DNA of 22,946 nucleotides, from contig CABTMH010000088.1 in assembly GCA_902485915.1 (NCBI GenBank), positions 1 to 22,946 on the forward strand, given 5' to 3'. The notes under the pieces were generated by a model that saw only the letters and a program-made list of their open reading frames with translations, made no database searches and had not been told where the DNA came from. Below, piece after piece: positions 1 through 6,069 of the stretch. Every line of letters begins with the position of its first letter. Position 1 is the stretch's first letter. This DNA is from an uncultured Oribacterium sp. (lineage in GTDB: Bacteria; Bacillota; Clostridia; Lachnospirales; Lachnospiraceae). The position numbers were made by a program, and so were the translations under genes.

Positions 1-101
1 AGGCAGCGCCGCTCGGCGACCCGATCGAGATCACGGTTCGTGGCTACGAGCTTTCTGTCCGTAAGGCAGACGCCGAGATGGTACAGGTCGAGACGAAGTA
101 A
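1..101 (+). CDS. feoA: FeoA, ferrous iron transport protein A (C-terminal fragment)
   Basis: This is the 3' end of a gene whose start lies outside the window. The visible 32 residues begin AAPLGDPIEITVRGYELSVR and end at a TAA at 99-101. The pattern PLGDPIEI-x-VRGYELSVRK-x-DA is the usual end of the small SH3-like FeoA protein, a cytoplasmic partner of the FeoB iron permease. The stop lies 13 bp before the feoB start, with the feoB ribosome binding site in between, so the two are almost certainly one operon. The fragment is short, but the motif and the neighbour agree. Any upstream Fur box or second feoA cannot be seen. Confidence 0.9.
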   Translation, partial: AAPLGDPIEITVRGYELSVRKADAEMVQVETK

Positions 102-114
102 GGGGGAAAAACAA

Positions 115-2322
115 ATGGCAATCACGATTGCACTCGCAGGTAATCCGAACTGCGGAAAGACGACGCTGTTTAATCAGCTGACCGGATCGAACCAGTACGT
201 TGGTAACTGGCCGGGCGTTACAGTAGAGAAGAAGGAAGGTAAGCTGAAGGGCCACGCAGATGTGACCATCGCCGATCTTCCGGGTATTTATTCACTTTCT
301 CCATACACACTGGAGGAGGTCGTAGCGAGAAACTATCTCATCAACACGAAGCCGGATGCGATTCTGAACATCGTGGATGGAACCAACCTCGAGCGTAACC
401 TGTACCTCACCACACAGCTGAAGGAGCTCGGTATCCCGGTGGTGATGGCAGTGAACATGATGGATGTCGTAGAGAAGAACGGCGACCAGATCCGCCTCGA
501 CCAGATCGAGAAGTACCTCGGCTGTAAGGCAGTCAAGATCTCCGCACTGAACGGCACGGGCATCAAGGAGGCGACCGAGCTCGCGATCCATGAGGCACAG
601 ACCGGTTCCACCGAGATCGTACACAGCTTCTCCGCACCGGTTATGGATGCGATCCTTCAGATCGAGGAGAAGATCGCCGCGTACGTTCCGGAGGGCGAGA
701 AGCGTTTCTTCGCGGTCAAGCTCTTCGAGCGTGATGATAAGATCCGCCGCGAGATGATCGGTGCCGGCCAGAACGTCGACGTCGAGTCCATCATCACCGC
801 GGTCGAGAAGGCGGAGGATGACGATGCCGAGTCCATCATCACCAACGAGCGTTACACCTACATCCAGAACATGATCGCTGCAGCCTATACGAAGAAGCAC
901 GTCGGCAAGCTGTCCACCTCCGACCGGATCGACAGCATCGTCACGAACCGCTTCCTGGCGCTCCCGATCTTTGCAGCTGTGATGTGGCTGGTATACTACA
1001 TCTCCATCTCGACGATCGGTGCGATCGGTACCGACTGGGTGAACGATGTCCTGTTCGGCTCCGACCCGTGGTCCTTCTTCGGCCTCTGCGAGCTGCCATC
1101 GATTCCGGGCCTCTTCGAGGGAATCCTCAGTGCACTCGGCACCGGTGAGGTGCTGACAAGCCTCGTGCTCGACGGTATCGTCGCTGGTATCGGTGCAGTG
1201 CTCGGCTTCCTGCCGCAGATGCTCGTCCTGTTCTTCTTCCTCGCCTTCCTCGAGGGCTGTGGATACATGGCGAGAATCGCGTTTATCCTGGATCGTATCT
1301 TCCGTCGTTTCGGCCTCTCCGGTAAGTCCTTCATCCCGATGCTGATCGGCTCCGGCTGTGGTGTTCCGGGTGTCATGGCATCGAGAACCATCGAGAACGA
1401 GCGTGACCGCCGTATGACGATCATGACCACGACCTTCATCCCGTGCTCCGCGAAGCTCCCGATCATCGCCCTCCTCGCAGGTGCGGTATTCGGTGGCGCA
1501 TCCTGGATCGCACCATCCGCATACTTCCTCGGCATCGCCGCTATCATCTTCTCTGGTATCGTACTGAAGAAGACGAAGTGGTTCGCAGGTGACCCGGCAC
1601 CGTTCGTTATGGAGCTCCCGGCGTACCACCTTCCGAGACCGATCGACATCCTGAAGTCCATGTATGAGCGTGGTTCCTCCTTCGTAAAGAAGGCCGGCTC
1701 TATCATCCTTCTGTCCACCATCGCAGTATGGTTCGCCTCCTCCTTCGGTATGCAGGATGGCCAGTTCGGCATGGTCGACATGGATAACTCCATCCTCGCA
1801 GCGATCGGTAACGCCATCGCCTGGATCTTCACACCGCTCGGCTGGCCAGACTGGAAGTCCGCTGTTGCAGCCGTAACCGGTCTCATCGCGAAGGAGAACG
1901 TCGTCGGTACCTTCGGTATCCTCTTCCATTATGAAGGAGCAGAGGAGCTCGCCGAGGCAGGTGACCAGATCTGGAACCTCGTACAGGCGAACTACTCCGG
2001 TGCCGCTGCCGGCTACAGCTTCCTCGCCTTCAATCTGCTCTGCGCACCTTGCTTCGCAGCGATCGGCGCGATCCGTCGTGAGATGAACAACGCGAAGTGG
2101 ACCTGGAGAGCGATCGGCTGGGAGTGCGGACTCGCGTACTGCGTCGGCATGGTGATCTACCAGATCGGCGGTCTCTTCACCGGTGAAGCACACTTCGGTA
2201 TCTTCACCATCATCGCCATCGCCCTCGTCGTTCTCGGCATCTGGGCCCTGGTTCGCCCGTACCACGAAGCGACGGAGCTCTCCGACAAGTTCGACTCCGT
2301 AGCCGCCGCGGCACAGAAGTAA
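115..2322 (+). CDS. feoB: FeoB, GTP-dependent ferrous iron permease
   Basis: A 735-residue inner-membrane Fe(II) uptake protein, within the usual FeoB size. The N-terminal G domain shows G1 GNPNCGKTT (9-17), the G2 threonine in GVTVEKK (about 36), G3 DLPG (54-57), G4 NMMD (114-117) and G5 SAL (143-145). A helical GDI-like part follows to about residue 265. The membrane part has two Gate motifs: IGSGCGVPGV (411-420) with FIPCSAKLP (441-449), and LLCAPCFAAIGAI (641-653), with Cys415, Cys444, Cys643 and Cys646. I chose ATG 115 because AGGGGG precedes it at 101-106 and the protein then begins MAITIALAGNPNCGK, as in the family. An in-frame ATG at 40 would run through feoA coding sequence. Nothing looks broken. 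Confidence 0.97.
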   Translation: MAITIALAGNPNCGKTTLFNQLTGSNQYVGNWPGVTVEKKEGKLKGHADVTIADLPGIYSLSPYTLEEVVARNYLINTKPDAILNIVDGTNLERNLYLTTQLKELGIPVVMAVNMMDVVEKNGDQIRLDQIEKYLGCKAVKISALNGTGIKEATELAIHEAQTGSTEIVHSFSAPVMDAILQIEEKIAAYVPEGEKRFFAVKLFERDDKIRREMIGAGQNVDVESIITAVEKAEDDDAESIITNERYTYIQNMIAAAYTKKHVGKLSTSDRIDSIVTNRFLALPIFAAVMWLVYYISISTIGAIGTDWVNDVLFGSDPWSFFGLCELPSIPGLFEGILSALGTGEVLTSLVLDGIVAGIGAVLGFLPQMLVLFFFLAFLEGCGYMARIAFILDRIFRRFGLSGKSFIPMLIGSGCGVPGVMASRTIENERDRRMTIMTTTFIPCSAKLPIIALLAGAVFGGASWIAPSAYFLGIAAIIFSGIVLKKTKWFAGDPAPFVMELPAYHLPRPIDILKSMYERGSSFVKKAGSIILLSTIAVWFASSFGMQDGQFGMVDMDNSILAAIGNAIAWIFTPLGWPDWKSAVAAVTGLIAKENVVGTFGILFHYEGAEELAEAGDQIWNLVQANYSGAAAGYSFLAFNLLCAPCFAAIGAIRREMNNAKWTWRAIGWECGLAYCVGMVIYQIGGLFTGEAHFGIFTIIAIALVVLGIWALVRPYHEATELSDKFDSVAAAAQK

Positions 2323-2338
2323 TTTCAGAAGTCTATCC

Positions 2339-2388
2339 GGCCAATGCCTCTAGGCACCACACAGGTGGCGCAGCTGGAGGCATTGCCC
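2339..2388 (+). other. Hairpin between feoB and the Cys-rich gene
   Basis: CAATGCCTC (2342-2350) pairs perfectly with GAGGCATTG (2377-2385), and two more G-C pairs follow across one mismatch. Inside it a second stem, GCACCAC (2354-2360) with GTGGCGC (2365-2371), has one mismatch and an ACAG loop. There is no T tract, so it is not a standard terminator. It could stabilise the feoAB mRNA 3' end or tune expression of the small downstream gene. The fold is visible; the function is inference. Confidence 0.5.
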
Positions 2389-2447
2389 ACAGAAGGATCA
2401 GACGGATGCTTCCCGGACGGAAGCGACATCCTGAGAAAGGAGGAACT

Positions 2448-2663
2448 ATGGGAGATCTCATCGTGGGAGGACTGATCGCACTTATGGTGATCCTCATCCT
2501 CCGAAGTCTTCATAAAGCCGTATCAAAAAGCGGTGCCTGTGCCTTCTGCAGCTACGCGAAAAAAGGCTGCGACCACGTCGGGCATCATGAACTCGACCTC
2601 GAGCAGGCAGAACATAAGCTGAACGATACGCAGAAAGCGATCCTCGCGAAACATCGCAGGTAA
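2448..2663 (+). CDS. FeoB-associated Cys-rich membrane protein
   Basis: A 71-residue protein beginning MGDLIVGGLIALMVILILRS. One hydrophobic segment (about residues 4-19) is followed by a basic stretch and a Cys cluster, GACAFCSYAKKGCDHVGHH (residues 29-47), with Cys31, Cys34 and Cys40 plus three histidines. The C-terminal part is charged and helical. This matches the small single-pass Cys-rich proteins commonly encoded just after feoB in Bacillota. Their role is unclear; they may bind metal or assist FeoB. ATG 2448 is preceded by AAAGGAGG at 2436-2443; a longer in-frame start at 2406 lacks such a site. It lies 125 bp after feoB and is probably co-transcribed with it. Confidence 0.88.
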   Translation: MGDLIVGGLIALMVILILRSLHKAVSKSGACAFCSYAKKGCDHVGHHELDLEQAEHKLNDTQKAILAKHRR

Positions 2664-2673
2664 GTTTATGAAT

Positions 2674-2752
2674 ATTTAATGGGGTCTGACCTCCTTACGA
2701 GATCCTTAAGAAATTCTTAGGGCCATCGTAAGGGGGTCAGACCCTATTAAAT
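2674..2752. repeat. 79-bp imperfect palindrome with GGGGTCTGACC core
   Basis: Two 27-nt arms (2674-2700 and 2726-2752) are reverse complements except at two positions. Each arm contains a version of GGGGTCTGACCCC. The arms enclose a smaller hairpin, CCTTAAG (2704-2710) with CTTAGGG (2716-2722). It lies between the Cys-rich gene and the lactonase promoter. From memory, similar GGGGTCTGACCCC palindromes occur between genes in many bacterial genomes and are often linked to REP-type repeats; no transposase is present here. A transcript in either direction would fold into a long hairpin, so it may also end transcription. Confidence 0.8.
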
Positions 2753-2775
2753 TTCGGGCGGAGACATCGTTATCG

Positions 2776-2805
2776 TTGTAACAAGCACGTGAACTGTGAT
2801 AAAAT
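2776..2805 (+). promoter_or_regulatory. Putative promoter of the lactonase gene
   Basis: TTGTAA (2776-2781) and TAAAAT (2800-2805) are separated by 18 bp, giving a predicted start near 2812 and a leader of about 45 nt. The same TAAAAT -10 form recurs before proS and the CCA gene. Confidence 0.5.
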
Positions 2806-2857
2806 AGATACAATTTTATGAGATGTACGCCCGGAAGGACGTCGGGAGAGGCAGAAA

Positions 2858-3937
2858 ATGAGTAAAGAGAAGTACATGGCATATATCGGTTCCTACAGCT
2901 ACACGGGCAACGCAAAGGGCATCACCGTCTGTGATGTCGATGTAGAGAAGGGAACCTTCACGAAGCGGACCGAGATCGAGGTGAACAACTCCTCCTACCT
3001 CGTCGCATCGAGAGACCAGAAGACACTGTATTCCATCGCGGATGAGGGCGTGGTTTCCTTCCGCATCCTCGAGAACGGTGCACTGCAGAAGCTGAACACC
3101 CAGAACATCCGTGGCATGCGTGGCTGCCACCTCGCGATCGACCAGTTCGATCAGTACCTGATGGTCTCCGGCTACCACGATGGTAAGGCGACCCTGCTCG
3201 CACTGAATCCGGATGGTTCCGTCGGTCCGATCGTCGATGGCGTCTTCGATAAGGGCATCGGCTCCGTCGCAGAGCGGACCTTCCGTCCACACGTATCCTG
3301 CGCACGTATGACCGATGATCAGAAGTATATCCTCGTCGCAGACCTCGGGATCGACCAGGTACGCATCTTCCGCTTCGATAAGGCGGACGGACGGATGCGT
3401 CAGATCGACACGCTCCGCTGCGAGCTGAAGTCCGCACCGCGTCACTTCCGCTTCTCGCCGGATCGTAAGTTCCTCTACCTCATGTATGAGGTGAAGAACG
3501 TCATCGACGTTTACCGTTTCACCGAGGGGAAGAAGCCGAACGACATCAACCTCGAGAAGATCCAGACCATCTCGACCCACAACGACCCGTCGAACAGCCC
3601 GCTGATCGCAGCATGTCAGATGCGCTTCTCACCGGATCAGGATGCGAAGCATCTGTTTGTGTCCAATGCTGGCATCGATACGATCACGATGTATGAGCGT
3701 GATGTCGAGACCGGCCTTCTGACCCTGAAGAGCTCCCTCCCGGTATCCGGTGTCTATCCGAAGGACTTCTGTATCTTCCCGGATGAGAAGCACATCGCGG
3801 CAGCGAACAACGAGTCCGGTACGGTCACCTTCTTCTCGATGGATTATGATACGGGTATGCTCGTGATGAGCGCTCGTGATATCCCGGTGGATGAGCCGAA
3901 CTGCATCTGCATGGTGAAGCTGTCATCCGATAAGTGA
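2858..3937 (+). CDS. Beta-propeller fold lactonase family protein (6-phosphogluconolactonase-like)
   Basis: A 359-residue cytoplasmic protein (no signal peptide) with the repeated sheet signatures of the seven-bladed lactonase family (PF10282). Recognisable motifs are MAYIGSYS near the start, TFRPHVSCARMTDDQKYILVADLGIDQVRIF (split as 141-151 and 156-171), SAPRHFRFSPDRKFLYLMYEV (about 192-212) and YPKDFCIFPDEKHIAAANNE in the last blades. Some family members hydrolyse 6-phosphogluconolactone in the pentose phosphate pathway; others act on other sugar lactones or cyclic substrates, so the substrate is open. ATG 2858 follows GGGAGAGGC with good spacing. The gene has its own promoter and stands alone, with no pentose phosphate gene beside it to confirm the role. 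Confidence 0.85.
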   Translation: MSKEKYMAYIGSYSYTGNAKGITVCDVDVEKGTFTKRTEIEVNNSSYLVASRDQKTLYSIADEGVVSFRILENGALQKLNTQNIRGMRGCHLAIDQFDQYLMVSGYHDGKATLLALNPDGSVGPIVDGVFDKGIGSVAERTFRPHVSCARMTDDQKYILVADLGIDQVRIFRFDKADGRMRQIDTLRCELKSAPRHFRFSPDRKFLYLMYEVKNVIDVYRFTEGKKPNDINLEKIQTISTHNDPSNSPLIAACQMRFSPDQDAKHLFVSNAGIDTITMYERDVETGLLTLKSSLPVSGVYPKDFCIFPDEKHIAAANNESGTVTFFSMDYDTGMLVMSARDIPVDEPNCICMVKLSSDK

Positions 3938-4065
3938 TGCAGCAGAGAACAGCTTTTCCGGCGACTGCTGGATGAGCGTCCGACCACCGTGCGCGGTCAT
4001 ATAAATATATGAAACAGAAGGTCGCTGCCGCCACGCGCGACGGAGACCGATCGATACACAGTGGG

Positions 4066-4091
4066 ATGGAGAGAGCACAGGCGCTCTCCAT
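4066..4091 (+). other. Hairpin in the aroC leader
   Basis: ATGGAGAGAGC (4066-4076) and GCGCTCTCCAT (4081-4091) form an 11-bp stem with one mismatch and an ACAG loop, about 10 nt before the aroC ribosome binding site. A further G-U and G-C pair can extend it. It may be a leader control element or the end of the lactonase transcript, but it has no T tract. The rest of 3938-4112 shows only a weak AT-rich stretch, CATATAAATATATG (3998-4011), that could serve as a -10 region. No T-box sequence is visible. Confidence 0.45.
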
Positions 4092-4112
4092 TCGCGTTTC
4101 AGGGGGACATCT

Positions 4113-5327
4113 ATGGCAGGCAATACATTTGGAAAGCTTTTTCGTATCACCACCTTCGGTGAGTCACACGGACCGGCACTCGGCGTCATCATCGATGGCT
4201 GTCCGGCCGGCCTCGCACTGTCCGTCGAGGACATCCAGCCGTATATGGACCGGCGGAAGCCGGGGCAGAATCTGAAGGCTACCCAGCGGAAGGAGGACGA
4301 CCGGATCGAGATCCTCTCCGGTGTCTTCGAGGGAAAGACGACCGGTACGCCGATCGCGATGATGGTCCGAAACAGTGACCAGCACAGTAAGGACTACTCG
4401 GATATCGCCCACGTGTTCCGTCCGGGCCACGCCGATTACGGCTTCTATGAGAAGTACGGCTTCCGCGACTATCGCGGTGGTGGTCGCTCTAGCGGTCGCG
4501 AGACCCTCGCGCGTGTGGCCGGTGGTGCCGTAGCGGCGAAGGTGCTGTCGGATCTCGGCATCACGGTGGACGCCGAGGTGACGGAGCTGGCCGGCATCGA
4601 TGTGACGACCCCGGCCGGGCAGGAGGCGGCTGACCAGCGCATCCTCGAGCTCCGCAAGGAGAAGGACAGCGCCGGTGGCGTGGTGACCTGCTTCGTCAAC
4701 AACATGCCGACCGGCATCGGTGAGCCGGTCTTCGATAAGCTCGACGCCCGCCTCGCCCAGGCTGTGATGTCGATCGGTGCGGTGAAGGCCGTGGAGATCG
4801 GTGACGGGACGAAGGCGGCCCGCGCCCTCGGCTCCGAGAACAACGATGGCTTCGAGGCGGTCGCGGTGCCGATCGCCCCGATGGAGGTCGATGATGACGA
4901 TGAGGATTACGAGCACCAGCCGAGCCTCGAGGATGTGAACCGCGCCCGTGCGCTCCATGACGAGACGCCGCTCACGGAAGAGGAGTTCGAGGAGATGCTC
5001 GCAGGCGGTGAGCTCGATGGTATGGAGGAGGTCTTCCGTGTGAAGACGAACCACGCCGGCGGCATCCTCGGCGGCATGTCCGACGGTGCCGAGATCGTCC
5101 TCCGTGCCTACTTCAAGCCGACGCCGTCGATCGCCCGCCCGCAGGAAACCGCGAACGAAGAGGGCGATAACATCACGATCGAAATCAAGGGCCGTCATGA
5201 CCCGACCGTCGTCGAGCGGGCCTGTGTCGTCGTGGAGTGTATGGTGGCCATCACTGTACTCGATGCGCTTCTCGAGAATATGGGTGCGCAGATGGAGTTC
5301 CTGCATGAGATCTACCCGCTGGATTGA
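4113..5327 (+). CDS. aroC: Chorismate synthase with an acidic insertion
   Basis: Catalyses the last step of the shikimate pathway, converting EPSP to chorismate with reduced FMN. The protein has 404 residues against about 360-390 usually. Family motifs are RITTFGESHG (11-20), RPGHADYG (103-110), RGGGRSSGRETLARVAGGAVA (split as 121-130 and 131-141), TNHAGGILGGMSDG (312-325) and RHDPTVVERACVVVE (361-375). Between GSENND (240-245) and TNHAGG, where homologues usually have a short loop, lie about 66 residues rich in Asp and Glu, including EVDDDDEDYEHQPSLED. The reading frame and codon use continue smoothly through it, so the enzyme is probably active. AGGGGGA precedes ATG 4113. No other aromatic pathway gene is nearby. 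Confidence 0.96.
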   Translation: MAGNTFGKLFRITTFGESHGPALGVIIDGCPAGLALSVEDIQPYMDRRKPGQNLKATQRKEDDRIEILSGVFEGKTTGTPIAMMVRNSDQHSKDYSDIAHVFRPGHADYGFYEKYGFRDYRGGGRSSGRETLARVAGGAVAAKVLSDLGITVDAEVTELAGIDVTTPAGQEAADQRILELRKEKDSAGGVVTCFVNNMPTGIGEPVFDKLDARLAQAVMSIGAVKAVEIGDGTKAARALGSENNDGFEAVAVPIAPMEVDDDDEDYEHQPSLEDVNRARALHDETPLTEEEFEEMLAGGELDGMEEVFRVKTNHAGGILGGMSDGAEIVLRAYFKPTPSIARPQETANEEGDNITIEIKGRHDPTVVERACVVVECMVAITVLDALLENMGAQMEFLHEIYPLD

Positions 5328-5352
5328 CAGCGGCCCCCGCCTGAACTGTGTC

Positions 5353-5381
5353 TTGATTAAGCGGGAGAGAAAGAGTATTTT
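5353..5381 (+). promoter_or_regulatory. Putative promoter of the VOC gene
   Basis: TTGATT (5353-5358) and TATTTT (5376-5381) are exactly 17 bp apart in an otherwise GC-rich region. The predicted start, near 5388, lies at the edge of a perfect palindrome. Confidence 0.45.
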
Positions 5382-5388
5382 ATTATAA

Positions 5389-5404
5389 AGTAAAGCGCTT
5401 TACT
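5389..5404. promoter_or_regulatory. Perfect 16-bp palindrome, candidate LacI-family operator
   Basis: AGTAAAGCGCTTTACT is fully self-complementary and has a central CG with A/T-rich flanks, as in operators of the LacI/GalR family. It resembles, but does not match, the catabolite-responsive element, because the outer TG/CA pair is swapped. It sits just after the putative -10, where a bound repressor would block transcription of the VOC gene. No regulator gene is nearby. Confidence 0.5.
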
Positions 5405-5491
5405 GCCTCGCGGGCGGGTGCCTCTGTGGAGGACGACTGCATTGGCCGGGGACAGTGGCGGAAACGATGACGAACAACAGGAGGTATGAAC

Positions 5492-5875
5492 ATGGCAGAT
5501 CAGATGTCAAAGGAGTATGATGCAGTGAAGGAGCTCGGTCTCTGCGTGCTGCATGTAGGTATCAATGCAAATGGTGAGGAGGATGCGCTCAGAATCGCAG
5601 ACGAGTTCCAGACCCTCATGGGCTTCATCCCGAGAGTCGGCAACAGCTCCATCTTCGCTTCGGATCTTATCGAGATCATGAAGAAGGACGGCCCGGGTGA
5701 GAAGGGCCACATCGCGATCGGCTGCCATGACGTAGACGCTGCGGTCGCTTTCTTCGAGAAGCGTGGCATGGGCGTGAAGGCGGAGACGGCGAAGAAGAAC
5801 CCGGACGGCAGCCTCATGTTCATCTACCTCGATAAGCAGATCGCAGGCTTCGCGATCCATCTGAAGCAGTACTGA
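5492..5875 (+). CDS. Small VOC-fold protein resembling the KDPG-aldolase tail domain
   Basis: A 127-residue single VOC (glyoxalase/bleomycin-resistance fold) protein. ELGLCVLHVGINANGEEDAL (14-33), FIPRVGNSSIFAS (45-57), KGHIAIGCHDVDAA (71-84) and FAIHLKQY (120-127) closely recall the extra C-terminal domain that I remember on clostridial 2-keto-3-deoxy-6-phosphogluconate aldolases. Possible metal ligands by position are His21, Glu61, His73 and His123. The aldolase barrel itself is absent, so this is a free-standing version whose ligand is unknown. ATG 5492 is preferred because AGGAGG (5479-5484) lies 7 nt upstream; ATG 5486 would leave only 1 nt. The gene stands alone, with a promoter and operator-like site before it and a terminator after it. 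Confidence 0.8.
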   Translation: MADQMSKEYDAVKELGLCVLHVGINANGEEDALRIADEFQTLMGFIPRVGNSSIFASDLIEIMKKDGPGEKGHIAIGCHDVDAAVAFFEKRGMGVKAETAKKNPDGSLMFIYLDKQIAGFAIHLKQY

Positions 5876-5905
5876 TCGACAGTTACTGTACACTCGTGTG
5901 CTGAT

Positions 5906-5940
5906 CAGGCAGGGAGTCCTCCGACCCCCTGCCTGCGTTC
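5906..5940 (+). terminator. Terminator-like hairpin after the VOC gene
   Basis: CAGGCAGGG (5906-5914) pairs perfectly with CCCTGCCTG (5927-5935) around a 12-nt loop. The following sequence, CGTTC, is poor in T, so termination may be weak or factor-assisted. Confidence 0.5.
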
Positions 5941-5960
5941 AGTTGACGACGGAAATGCTC

Positions 5961-5988
5961 TTGTAAATCCGCGTCCGCATGCTAAAAT
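5961..5988 (+). promoter_or_regulatory. Putative promoter of proS
   Basis: TTGTAA (5961-5966), a 16-bp spacer and TAAAAT (5983-5988) with an extended -10 TGC directly before it. The leader of about 75 nt includes a small two-tier stem (CGGCA 6011-6015 with TGCCG 6038-6042, GCAC 6018-6021 with GTGC 6029-6032). It is too short for a T-box, and no T-box motif is seen. Confidence 0.55.
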
Positions 5989-6069
5989 AGATGCGCATAT
6001 AAACCTGCGACGGCAAGGCACGAAGGATGTGCGACGGTGCCGACGCATTGAAGAAGAAAGGCTATGATT

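Noticed and set aside
40..114. Upstream ATG extending feoB by 25 codons
   Set aside because: This stretch codes for the end of FeoA in another frame, and ATG 115 has the ribosome binding site and the family N terminus.
292..2265. Long antisense open frame (657 codons) opposite feoB
   Set aside because: It is a shadow of strong codon bias in feoB. The product is an acidic, compositionally odd string with no domain, and similar shadows lie opposite aroC, recD2 and mreB.
5324..5352. TTGACA at the aroC stop as a -35 box
   Set aside because: No -10-like sequence lies 16-18 bp downstream; TTGATT at 5353 has a proper partner.
5989..6069. T-box riboswitch before proS
   Set aside because: The leader is only about 75 nt, and no AGGGTGGNACCGCG-like sequence or specifier stem is seen.
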